Positions 1 through 5,598 of a stretch of DNA of 6,605 nt are shown here, in pieces; within the stretch, counting starts at the first letter, position 1; each line of letters starts with the position of its first letter. Location of the stretch: NCBI GenBank assembly GCA_000715685.1, contig JNXU01001851.1:1-6605 (forward strand). Direction: 5' to 3'. Under the pieces are notes generated by a model. That model made no database searches. It saw only the letters and a program-made list of their open reading frames with translations, and was not told the DNA's origin. Both the position numbers and the translations under genes were made by a program. The DNA comes from Streptomyces lilacinus (GTDB taxonomy: Bacteria > Actinomycetota > Actinomycetes > Streptomycetales > Streptomycetaceae).

Positions 1-13
1 GTATAAGAGACAG
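1..13 (+). other. Residual Tn5/Nextera mosaic-end adapter at contig edge
   Basis: The first 13 bases, GTATAAGAGACAG, are identical to the last 13 bases of the 19-base Tn5 mosaic end used in tagmentation libraries (AGATGTGTATAAGAGACAG). They are AT-rich beside very GC-rich flanking DNA and interrupt a minus-strand reading frame. The simplest reading is untrimmed adapter at a contig end, not genomic sequence. The genomic sequence then begins at about base 14. Confidence 0.9.
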
Positions 14-109
14 GGTGTCGTACGCCCCGTAGGGGGCGGGCTCGTACGGCTGGTACCGCTCGGGGTGGCCCTGCGGGTCGTACGGATGGTGGTGGTGCTG
101 TTCGCTCAT
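14..109 (-). CDS. N-terminal fragment of an unidentified His/Tyr/Pro-rich protein
   Basis: The start is the ATG at 109-107 on the minus strand, 10 nt after the stop of the MoaD-like gene. Thirty-two codons are open up to the adapter junction. The peptide begins MSEQHHHHPYDPQGHPERYQ and continues with further Tyr, Pro and Glu residues ending YGAYDT. No domain is visible. Such hydrophilic, His/Tyr/Pro-rich N-termini are common as cytoplasmic, probably disordered leaders of actinobacterial membrane or secreted proteins, but the part that would identify it is missing. An AGGAGG lies 14 nt upstream, inside the end of the preceding gene, so the two genes are probably co-transcribed and translationally linked. 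The frame continues into the adapter bases, but those residues would be artificial. The start is fairly well supported; the function is unknown. Confidence 0.6.
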
Positions 110-119
110 GCTGCCGGGG

Positions 120-449
120 TCACCCTCCTGCGAAGGGCGGGAGCACCTCGACCGTGCCGCCCTCGGCCAGTTGGACCGTCGAGTGGTCGCGCGTGCCGAC
201 GGGGTCGCCGTCCACGAGGAACGAGCAGCGCGAGAGCACCCGCGCGAACTCCGGCTCCCCGGCGTGCCGCCGACGGGCCGCGGCCAGCGCGTCCGCGAGC
301 GTCCGCGCCGCGTACGGCTCCTCGGCCGTGCCGGCGGCGGCCTTGGCCGCGGCCCAGTACCGGATCGTGCCGGCCGGTGGCACCGGCGGCCCCGGCTGTG
401 CCGGCAGCGTGGCCGGCGGCGCCGGTCGTGCCGTGTGTGTCGTCGCCAC
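120..449 (-). CDS. MoaD/ThiS-family sulfur-carrier-like protein
   Basis: A 109-residue protein from the preferred GTG start. An Ala/Pro-rich N-terminal stretch of about 25 residues leads into a beta-grasp-like domain. That domain contains GTIRYWAAAK near residues 27-36, an ADALAAAR helix, the strand-turn SFLVDGDPVG, and the C-terminus VEVLPPFAGG. The terminal Gly-Gly after a PPFAG motif is the hallmark of MoaD/ThiS carriers. In that family the C-terminal glycine is adenylated by an E1-like enzyme and converted to a thiocarboxylate that donates sulfur, for example to molybdopterin or thiazole synthesis. Which pathway this protein serves cannot be read here, because no moaE, moeB or thi gene is in view. 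An in-frame ATG at 479 would add 10 residues but has no Shine-Dalgarno sequence, whereas the GTG at 449 follows GAAAGGGG by 5 nt. The gene is divergent from the transporter operon and followed by another gene 10 nt downstream. Confidence 0.85.
   Translation of the reverse strand: MATTHTARPAPPATLPAQPGPPVPPAGTIRYWAAAKAAAGTAEEPYAARTLADALAAARRRHAGEPEFARVLSRCSFLVDGDPVGTRDHSTVQLAEGGTVEVLPPFAGG
124..129 (-). promoter_or_regulatory. Shine-Dalgarno AGGAGG embedded in the Ala-Gly-Gly codons of the MoaD-like gene
   Basis: The last codons of the carrier gene, GCA GGA GGG before TGA, spell AGGAGG. This lies 14 nt before the ATG of the downstream gene. The spacing is longer than the usual 5-10 nt, so it may act together with termination-reinitiation at the adjacent stop codon. 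Confidence 0.45.
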
Positions 450-454
450 GGCGA

Positions 455-462
455 CCCCTTTC
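455..462 (-). promoter_or_regulatory. Ribosome-binding site deciding the MoaD-like start
   Basis: GAAAGGGG reads on the minus strand and ends 5 nt before the GTG at 449. It favours that codon over the in-frame ATG at 479, which is preceded by pyrimidine-containing sequence with no purine-rich motif. Confidence 0.55.
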
Positions 463-531
463 TTTTCTGCCGCCTCCATGATGACGGGTGCCGGACCGGG
501 CACGGCCCCCAGCCGGTAAAGGAGGGGCCCC

Positions 532-612
532 ATGGAGGGGTGCTCGCATAGGCTGCTTGTGTGTTGGTGCGACTTCTGCGGGCCTATTTGCGGCCCCATT
601 CCGGAGCGATAG
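532..612 (+). CDS. Possible 26-aa cysteine-rich upstream ORF overlapping the ABC transporter start
   Basis: An ATG at 532 follows AAAGGAGG (518-525) by 6 nt, the best ribosome-binding site in this intergenic region. The frame runs 26 codons to TAG at 610-612 and overlaps the first 52 nt of the transporter gene in a different frame. The peptide has five cysteines, at residues 4, 11, 13, 16 and 20, four of them in CWCDFCGPIC. It has no recognisable homology. It could be a leader peptide that controls the transporter or a chance ORF. If the operon is transcribed from the -10 box at 549, this ORF would not be on that transcript and would need an upstream promoter, which I do not see. Confidence 0.25.
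   Translation: MEGCSHRLLVCWCDFCGPICGPIPER
549..554 (+). promoter_or_regulatory. Candidate -10 box for leaderless transcription of the ABC transporter operon
   Basis: TAGGCT is a good Streptomyces -10 hexamer and ends 6 nt before the GTG at 561. A start site about 7 nt downstream would therefore fall on the first base of the coding region. No convincing -35 is seen 16-18 nt upstream, where the sequence is GGCCCC-like. The nearest strong ribosome-binding motifs lie too far upstream of 561 to serve it. The call rests on the -10 box and its spacing alone. Confidence 0.4.
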
Positions 613-2294
613 CGCTGATCGTGCTCCTGCAGCTCGTTCAGACCCTCGCCACGCTGTATCTGCCCTCCCTGAATGCGGACATCATCGACAAAGGCGTCGT
701 CAAGGGCGACACCGGCTACATCCTCACCACCGGCGGGCTGATGCTCGCCGTGACCCTCGCGCAGATCGTCTGCGCGATCGGCGCGGTCTACTACAGCGCC
801 CGTACGGCCATGGCGCTCGGCCGCGACCTGCGCGGCGCGGTCTTCGACCGGGTGCAGTCCTTCTCGGCCCGCGAGATGGGCCAGTTCGGCGCGCCGTCGC
901 TGATCACCCGGACCACCAACGACGTCCAGCAGGTCCAGCTGCTGACGCTGATGGCGTTCACGCTGATGGTCTCCGCGCCCATCATGTGCGTCGGCGGCAT
1001 CGTGCTGGCCGTCGAGCAGGACGTGCCCCTGTCCGCCCTGCTGCTGATCATCGTGCCCGTGCTGGGCGCGATCGTCGTCACGATCGTCTGGCGGATGCGG
1101 CCCATTTTCCGGGGTGTGCAGGAGCGCATCGACACCGTCAACCGGGTGCTGCGCGAGCAGATCACCGGCATCCGCGTCATCCGCGCCTTCGTCCGCGACA
1201 ACCATGAGCGGAAACGATTCAGGAGCGCCAACACCGAGCTCATGGACGTGTCCCTGCGGGCGGGGCGGCTGATGTCGCTGATGTTCCCGTCCGTGATGCT
1301 GGTCGTGAACCTCTCCTCGATCGCCGTCGTGTGGTTCGGCGGCCACCGCATCGAGGACGGCGGCATGCAGATCGGCGCGATGACGGCCTTCCTCAGCTAT
1401 CTCATGCAGATCCTGATGGCCATCATGATGGCCACCTTCATGTTCATGATGGTGCCGCGTGCCGAGGTCTGCGCCGAGCGCGTCCAGGAGGTGCTGAGCA
1501 CCGACTCCAGCGTCGTGCCGCCCTCCGCGCCCGTCACCGAGCTGCGCCGGCGCGGCCACCTCGAGCTCGACGGCGTCGCCTTCGGCTACCCGGGCGCCGA
1601 GGAGCCGGTCCTCAAGGACGTCTCCCTCGTGGCCCGGCCGGGCGAGATCACGGCGGTCATCGGCTCCACGGGCAGCGGCAAGTCCACGCTCCTCGGGCTG
1701 ATACCCCGCCTCTTCGACGCCACCGCCGGCACGGTCCGCGTCGACGGCGTGGACGTGCGCGAGCTCGACCCCGTCGTGATGGCCGAGGCCGTGGGCCTCG
1801 TCCCGCAGAAGCCGTATCTGTTCTCCGGAACCGTCGCCTCAAACCTGCGCTACGGCCGCCCCGACGCGACCGACGAGGAGCTGTGGCAGGCGCTGGAGAC
1901 GGCGCAGGCCCGGGAGTTCGTCGAGGCGATGGAGGGCCGGCTCGAGGCGCCCATCGCCCAGGGCGGCTCCAACGTCTCGGGCGGCCAGCGCCAGCGTCTG
2001 GCCATCGCGCGGGCCCTGGTCCGCAAGCCGGAGATCTACCTCTTCGACGACTCCTTCTCCGCCCTCGACTACGCCACCGACGCCCGGCTGCGGGCCGCGC
2101 TGGCGCGGGAGACGGAGGACGCGACCGTGGTGATCGTCGCGCAGCGGGTGTCGACCATCCGCGACGCCGACCGGATCGTGGTCCTCGACGAGGGCACGGT
2201 CGTCGGCACGGGCACCCACACCGAACTGATGGGGACGAACGACACCTACCGGGAGATCGTGCTCTCCCAGCTCACCGAGGAGGAGGCGGCGTGA
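561..2294 (+). CDS. ABC exporter half-transporter, subunit 1 (degenerate catalytic residues)
   Basis: A 577-residue fused permease-ATPase. The membrane domain (about residues 1-310) has six hydrophobic segments near 16-38, 56-80, 130-152, 158-178, 242-262 and 276-298, as in type IV (MsbA-like) exporters. The ATPase domain has A-loop Tyr343, Walker A GSTGSGKST (368-376), Q-loop Gln416, signature NVSGGQRQR (471-479), Walker B IYLFDD (492-497) and D-loop SALD. Two catalytic residues are changed: Asp497 replaces the catalytic Glu, and the H-loop His is Gln528 (VAQRVST). This matches the degenerate-site subunit of heterodimeric exporters such as TM287/288. The GTG start fits the family's usual N-terminus (LVRLLRAYLRP). 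The next gene overlaps by GTGA, so the two are made together. The substrate cannot be inferred. From memory, the layout resembles the mycobacterial Rv1273c/Rv1272c pair. Confidence 0.93.
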   Translation: MLVRLLRAYLRPHSGAIALIVLLQLVQTLATLYLPSLNADIIDKGVVKGDTGYILTTGGLMLAVTLAQIVCAIGAVYYSARTAMALGRDLRGAVFDRVQSFSAREMGQFGAPSLITRTTNDVQQVQLLTLMAFTLMVSAPIMCVGGIVLAVEQDVPLSALLLIIVPVLGAIVVTIVWRMRPIFRGVQERIDTVNRVLREQITGIRVIRAFVRDNHERKRFRSANTELMDVSLRAGRLMSLMFPSVMLVVNLSSIAVVWFGGHRIEDGGMQIGAMTAFLSYLMQILMAIMMATFMFMMVPRAEVCAERVQEVLSTDSSVVPPSAPVTELRRRGHLELDGVAFGYPGAEEPVLKDVSLVARPGEITAVIGSTGSGKSTLLGLIPRLFDATAGTVRVDGVDVRELDPVVMAEAVGLVPQKPYLFSGTVASNLRYGRPDATDEELWQALETAQAREFVEAMEGRLEAPIAQGGSNVSGGQRQRLAIARALVRKPEIYLFDDSFSALDYATDARLRAALARETEDATVVIVAQRVSTIRDADRIVVLDEGTVVGTGTHTELMGTNDTYREIVLSQLTEEEAA

Positions 2295-4363
2295 CGTCCC
2301 TCGAGAAGTCCGGCGCCGGCATACCGGCCGGGAAGCCCGGGGGACCGGGCGAGGCCGCCGAGGACGGCGGTCAGGCCGATGGCGCCGCGGGGAAGGCCGC
2401 AGCGGGGAAGGCCGCAGCGCCGGCCCGCAGGGGTCCGGCACCGGCCACCGGCATGGCCCGCTTCATGGGCGGGCAGCCGACCGAGAAGTCCATGGACTTC
2501 GCCGGCTCCAGCCGCCGGCTGCTGGCGCAGCTGCGGCCCGAGCGGGCGATCATCACCGTCGCGCTGGCGCTCGGCGTGGCCAGCGTCGCGCTGGCCGTCA
2601 TAGGCCCCAAGGTCCTCGGCCACGCCACGGACCTGATCTTCGGCGGCGTCGTGGGCCGCCAGATGCCCGACGGCGCCTCCAAGGCCGAGGCCCTGGAGCG
2701 GCTGCGGCAGCAGGGCAACGGCAAGGTCGCCGACGTGCTGTCCGCCGTCGACTTCACCCCCGGCCAGGGGATCGACTTCGACGCGGTCGGCATCGTCCTG
2801 CTGTGGGTGACGCTGATCTACGTCGCGTCCTCGCTCTTCGCCTTCGTCCAGGCCCGCATCGCCACGACCGTCGTCCAGCGGGCGGTCTTCCGGCTGCGCG
2901 AGGAGGTCGAGGCGAAGCTGGGCCGGCTGCCGCTGAGCTACTTCGACAAGCAGCAGCGCGGCGAGGTCCTCTCCCGCGCCACCAACGACATCGACAACAT
3001 CGCCCAGACGCTGCAGCAGACCCTGAGCCAGATCGTGACCTCGCTGCTGACCATCGTCGGCGTGCTGGCGATGATGTTCTGGATCTCCTGGCTGCTGGCC
3101 CTGGTCGCGCTGATCACGGTGCCGGTGTCGGTCGTCGTCGCGACGAAGATCGGCAAGCGCGCGCAGCCGCAGTTCGTCGCGCAGTGGAAGTCCACGGGCA
3201 AGCTCAACGCCCACATCGAGGAGATGTACACCGGCCACTCCCTGGTGAAGGTCTTCGGCCGCCAGAAGGAGTCCGCGGAGGCCTTCCGCAGGGAGAACGA
3301 GGAGCTGTACGCGGCCGGCTTCAAGGCCCAGTTCATCTCCGGGATCATCCAGCCCGCGATGATGTTCATCGGCAACCTGAACTACGTGCTCGTCGCCGTC
3401 GTCGGCGGTCTGCGGGTGGCCAGTGGCGCGCTGTCCATCGGTGACGTGCAGGCGTTCGTGCAGTACTCGCGGCAGTTCAGCCAGCCGCTCACGCAGGTGG
3501 CGTCCATGGCCAACCTCGTGCAGTCGGGTGTCGCCTCGGCCGAGCGGGTCTTCGAGCTGCTCGACGCCGAGGAGCAGTCCCCGGACGCGGCGGCGGACGC
3601 CGAGACCCGTCATGTCCGCGGCGAGGTCGCCTTCGAGCAGGTCTCCTTCCGCTACGAGGCGGACAAGCCGCTCATCGAGGACCTGTCGCTGACCGTGCGG
3701 CCGGGCCAGACGGTGGCGATCGTCGGCCCGACGGGCGCGGGCAAGACCACGCTGGTCAACCTGCTCATGCGGTTCTACGAGGTGGGCGGGGGCCGCATCA
3801 CCCTCGACGGCCGCGACATCGCGGAGATGCCGCGGGAGGAGCTGCGCTCCCACATCGGCATGGTGCTGCAGGACACCTGGCTCTTCGGCGGCACGATCGC
3901 GGACAACATCGCCTACGGCGCGGCCGGCGACGTCCCGATGGACAAGATCGTCGAGGCGGCGAAGGCCACGCACGTCGACCGCTTCGTCCGGACCCTGCCC
4001 GACGGCTACGACACGGTGATCGACGAGGAGGGCGCCAACGTCAGCGTCGGCGAGAAGCAGCTCATCACCATCGCGCGGGCCTTCCTCGCCGAGCCGGAGA
4101 TCCTCGTCCTGGACGAGGCGACCAGCTCGGTCGACACCCGTACGGAGGTGCTGATCCAGCACGCGATGGGCCGCCTGCGCGCGGGCCGCACGAGCTTCGT
4201 GATCGCCCACCGGCTCTCCACCATCCGGGACGCGGACGTGATCCTCGTGATGGAGTCCGGCCGCATCGTCGAGCAGGGCACCCACGACGCGCTCCTCACG
4301 GCGGGCGGCGCGTACGCCCGTCTCTACGAGGCACAGTTCGCCCAGCCGGTCGCGGAGGCGTAG
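2291..4363 (+). CDS. ABC exporter half-transporter, subunit 2 (degenerate signature motif)
   Basis: A 690-residue fused permease-ATPase and partner of the gene it overlaps by 4 nt (GTGA). The GTG start follows AGGAGG at 2281-2286. The first roughly 55 residues are low-complexity Ala/Gly/Pro/Lys and probably disordered. Met55 (MARFMGGQP) is a later candidate start, but it lacks the operon-overlap logic. The membrane domain runs from about 85 to 415, with a long hydrophilic insertion near 118-163 between the first two membrane segments. The ATPase domain has A-loop Tyr455, Walker A GPTGAGKTT (479-487), Q-loop Gln527, Walker B ILVLDE with catalytic Glu609, D-loop SSVD and H-loop His640. The signature is VSVGE (584-588) instead of LSGGQ. 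This is the complementary defect to subunit 1. The active ATP site would therefore use this subunit's Walker motifs and subunit 1's SGGQ. Substrate unknown. Confidence 0.93.
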   Translation: MTSLEKSGAGIPAGKPGGPGEAAEDGGQADGAAGKAAAGKAAAPARRGPAPATGMARFMGGQPTEKSMDFAGSSRRLLAQLRPERAIITVALALGVASVALAVIGPKVLGHATDLIFGGVVGRQMPDGASKAEALERLRQQGNGKVADVLSAVDFTPGQGIDFDAVGIVLLWVTLIYVASSLFAFVQARIATTVVQRAVFRLREEVEAKLGRLPLSYFDKQQRGEVLSRATNDIDNIAQTLQQTLSQIVTSLLTIVGVLAMMFWISWLLALVALITVPVSVVVATKIGKRAQPQFVAQWKSTGKLNAHIEEMYTGHSLVKVFGRQKESAEAFRRENEELYAAGFKAQFISGIIQPAMMFIGNLNYVLVAVVGGLRVASGALSIGDVQAFVQYSRQFSQPLTQVASMANLVQSGVASAERVFELLDAEEQSPDAAADAETRHVRGEVAFEQVSFRYEADKPLIEDLSLTVRPGQTVAIVGPTGAGKTTLVNLLMRFYEVGGGRITLDGRDIAEMPREELRSHIGMVLQDTWLFGGTIADNIAYGAAGDVPMDKIVEAAKATHVDRFVRTLPDGYDTVIDEEGANVSVGEKQLITIARAFLAEPEILVLDEATSSVDTRTEVLIQHAMGRLRAGRTSFVIAHRLSTIRDADVILVMESGRIVEQGTHDALLTAGGAYARLYEAQFAQPVAEA
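2387..2416 (+). repeat. Two tandem 15-bp repeats in the N-terminal extension of ABC subunit 2
   Basis: GCGGGGAAGGCCGCA occurs twice back to back (2387-2401 and 2402-2416), encoding a repeated Ala-Gly-Lys-Ala-Ala type sequence within the disordered N-terminal tail. It is in frame, so copy-number slippage would change tail length by 5 residues without disrupting the gene. Confidence 0.85.
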
Positions 4364-4370
4364 GCCTTTC

Positions 4371-4398
4371 CGGGTGCGGGGGTCTGCCCCCGCACCCG
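4371..4398 (+). terminator. Intrinsic-type terminator hairpin after the ABC operon
   Basis: A perfect 12-bp stem (CGGGTGCGGGGG with CCCCCGCACCCG) has a TCTG tetraloop and starts 7 nt after the stop codon of ABC subunit 2. There is no U-tract, as is common for Streptomyces terminators. A 12-bp palindrome, CCGCCGCGGCGG (4396-4407), overlaps its 3' edge. Confidence 0.85.
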
Positions 4399-4532
4399 CC
4401 GCGGCGGCAGACTGGTCCCTGAGGGGTTTGCACGGTTCGTACTGTCAAGAGCGCGATGCGATGACCACTCGAAGTGATCGACGAAACACAAGGTCGTGCA
4501 AAGTCGTCCGCACCTCGGAAAGTCATCTGGGT

Positions 4533-4538
4533 TATTCT
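4533..4538 (+). promoter_or_regulatory. Weak candidate -10 box for glnR
   Basis: TATTCT fits TANNNT, and initiation about 7 nt later would place the hairpin at 4550 near the 5' end of the transcript. The expected -35 position (about 4510-4515, GCACCT) does not match TTGACA, so this is only a candidate. Confidence 0.25.
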
Positions 4539-4549
4539 GCTGCGCAGAG

Positions 4550-4582
4550 AGGATCCGGGCAGAGTGGCCCCCGGGTCCTTTT
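4550..4582 (+). terminator. Hairpin plus TTTT in the glnR leader (terminator or attenuator-like)
   Basis: AGGATCCGGG (4550-4559) pairs with CCCGGGTCCT (4570-4579) as a 10-bp stem with one G-U wobble around a 10-nt loop, and is followed directly by T residues (4579-4582 is TTTT). The shape is that of an intrinsic terminator. It lies 190 nt past the transporter stop and 147 nt before the glnR start. It could be a backup terminator for the upstream operon, or a premature terminator in the glnR leader if transcription starts upstream of it. A small 5-bp hairpin (TCTGC/GCAGA, 4536-4548) precedes it. Confidence 0.5.
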
Positions 4583-4645
4583 GTGCATTCGGACGACGAG
4601 CAGTGCCCCCACCGTCCTCGCAGGGACCGAGGAGGAACCGACGTA

Positions 4646-4732
4646 ATGGGCGAGCGAAGCGCACGAGAGAAGTACAGGCGCGAGAGCGACGAGAGCGATA
4701 CGACGACGACCGAGGCAGGTGGCGGCCGATGA
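4646..4732 (+). CDS. Possible 28-aa upstream ORF coupled to glnR
   Basis: The ATG at 4646 is preceded by GAGGAGGAA (AGGAGG at 4630-4635, 10 nt spacing). The frame runs 28 codons to a TGA at 4730-4732 that overlaps the glnR ATG as ATGA, the classical arrangement for translational coupling. The peptide is very hydrophilic, starting [16 protein letters not shown], then four Thr codons in a row (ACG ACG ACG ACC), and ending EAGGGR. It resembles no protein known to me and has no membrane segment. It may be a leader peptide whose translation controls glnR, or simply a ribosome-loading device. Its ribosome-binding site is at least as strong as that of glnR. Whether it is translated is unproven. Confidence 0.4.
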   Translation: MGERSAREKYRRESDESDTTTTEAGGGR

Positions 4733-5574
4733 GTTCCCTGCTGCTCCTGACCAACGCGCTCCAGCCGTCGACCGAGGTGCTGCCCGCGCTCGGCCTGCTG
4801 CTGCACAGCGTGCGCGTGGCCCCCGCCGAGGGCCCGGCGCTGGTGGAGACCCCCGGCGCCGACGTCATACTGATCGACGGCCGGCGTGACCTGCCGCACG
4901 TCCGCAGCCTCTGCCAGCTGCTGCGCTCGACCGGCCCGGGCTGTCCGCTGATCCTCGTCGTCACCGAGGGCGGCCTCGCCGCCGTCACCGCCGACTGGGG
5001 CGTGGACGACGTCCTCCTCGACACCGCCGGCCCGGCCGAGGTCGAGGCCCGTCTGCGCCTGGCCATGGGCCGCCAGCAGATCTCCATGGACGACAGCCCG
5101 ATGGAGATCCGCACCGGCGACCTCTCCGTCGACGAGGCGACCTACAGCGCCAAGCTCAAGGGACGGGTCCTGGACCTGACCTTCAAGGAATTCGAGCTGC
5201 TCAAATACCTCGCCCAGCACCCCGGCCGGGTCTTCACCCGCGCCCAGCTCCTCCAAGAGGTCTGGGGCTACGACTACTTCGGCGGTACGCGCACGGTGGA
5301 CGTGCACGTCCGGCGGTTGCGCGCCAAGCTGGGGCCCGAGCACGAGTCCTTGATCGGCACCGTGCGCAACGTCGGCTACCGCTTCGTGGTGCCGGAGAAG
5401 CCCGAGAAGGCGGACAAGGCGGAGAAGTCGGCGGGCGCGGGGAAAGGCGTGGGGAAATCCGACAAGATCGACGGCTCCGGGGACGACCCGGCGCCGCGGG
5501 ACGCCACCGAGCGGCGTGGGACGGAACACACCGGAGCGGTCGAATCCGAGTCCGTTCGCCCGGTGAAACGGTAG
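4729..5574 (+). CDS. glnR: GlnR, OmpR-type global nitrogen regulator
   Basis: A 281-residue transcription factor recognised as GlnR, which in actinomycetes controls nitrogen assimilation genes such as glnA, glnII, amtB and nir genes. Residues 1-115 form an atypical receiver domain, with Asp50 in [11 protein letters not shown] at the usual phosphoacceptor position. GlnR is known as an orphan regulator that dimerises without normal phosphorylation. Residues 125-222 are the winged-helix DNA-binding domain, with [20 protein letters not shown], the recognition-helix region [15 protein letters not shown] and the wing TVRNVGYRF. Residues 223-281 are a charged, low-complexity Lys/Ala/Gly/Asp tail, a little longer than I recall for S. 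coelicolor GlnR (about 267 residues in total). The ATG is preceded by AGGTGG (4717-4722, 6 nt spacing). The start overlaps the stop of a 28-codon ORF, and the next gene follows after 24 bp. No cognate sensor kinase is adjacent. Confidence 0.95.
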   Translation: MSSLLLLTNALQPSTEVLPALGLLLHSVRVAPAEGPALVETPGADVILIDGRRDLPHVRSLCQLLRSTGPGCPLILVVTEGGLAAVTADWGVDDVLLDTAGPAEVEARLRLAMGRQQISMDDSPMEIRTGDLSVDEATYSAKLKGRVLDLTFKEFELLKYLAQHPGRVFTRAQLLQEVWGYDYFGGTRTVDVHVRRLRAKLGPEHESLIGTVRNVGYRFVVPEKPEKADKAEKSAGAGKGVGKSDKIDGSGDDPAPRDATERRGTEHTGAVESESVRPVKR

Positions 5575-5591
5575 GTGGACCCGCGTAGACT
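5563..5591 (+). promoter_or_regulatory. Promoter for leaderless LacI-family gene, overlapping glnR 3' end
   Basis: GTGAAA (5563-5568, 4 of 6 match to TTGACA) and TAGACT (5586-5591, an excellent Streptomyces -10) are separated by 17 nt. The GTG start at 5599 lies 8 nt after the -10, exactly where transcription would begin, so the mRNA is probably leaderless. The -35 lies in the last codons of glnR. Confidence 0.65.
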
Positions 5592-5598
5592 GCCGCGC

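Larger units (their letters stand above)
4399..4645 (+). promoter_or_regulatory. Upstream region of glnR (non-coding)
   Basis: This is the main gene-free stretch, between the transporter terminator and the short ORF before glnR. It is less GC-rich than the genes around it, as expected for a promoter region. TACTGT (4440-4445) and TATTCT (4533-4538) are possible -10 hexamers, but neither has a good -35 at 17-18 nt. TTTGCAC (4427-4433) and GTGCAAA (4496-4502) form a distant 7-bp inverted repeat of unknown meaning. A hairpin followed by TTTT occupies 4550-4582. I see no clear tRNA or other structured RNA gene. The promoter must lie here unless glnR depends on readthrough past the terminator. Confidence 0.55.

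Noticed and set aside
1..13. End of a natural Tn5-like transposon
   Set aside because: The sequence is the engineered mosaic end shared by library adapters, lies exactly at the window edge, and has no transposase or target duplication beside it.
524..531. GGGGCCCC palindrome as an operator
   Set aside because: Short GC palindromes are expected by chance at this base composition, and no second copy is nearby.
120..1559. 479-aa open frame on the minus strand across the MoaD-like gene and half of ABC subunit 1
   Set aside because: Only the last roughly 119 residues are the real gene. The remainder is a His/Asp/Gly-rich shadow antisense to a well-conserved transporter, typical of high-GC DNA.
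1331..2290. Upstream in-frame extension of ABC subunit 2 across subunit 1
   Set aside because: The frame is open, but the sequence is Arg/Pro/Gly-rich shadow until the GTG at 2291, where an AGGAGG and the GTGA overlap mark the true start.
2246..4285. 679-aa minus-strand open frame opposite ABC subunit 2
   Set aside because: The composition (Asp, Arg, His, Gly, Leu rich without motifs) and the strong conserved domains on the plus strand show it is a GC-driven shadow frame.
4461..4487. Possible GlnR autoregulatory box (ATGAC ... GAAAC)
   Set aside because: Pieces match the gTnAc and GaAAc half-sites, but the required 6-nt spacing and paired order are not met, and intermediate half-sites fail.
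4474..4728. Extended GlnR start giving a 366-residue protein
   Set aside because: The added N-terminal residues cross the leader hairpin and non-coding sequence. GlnR family proteins start at [10 protein letters not shown], which has a ribosome-binding site here.
4324..5529. 401-aa minus-strand open frame opposite glnR
   Set aside because: It is antisense to a clearly recognised GlnR, starts inside it, and spans the terminator and promoter region. It has no recognisable domain.
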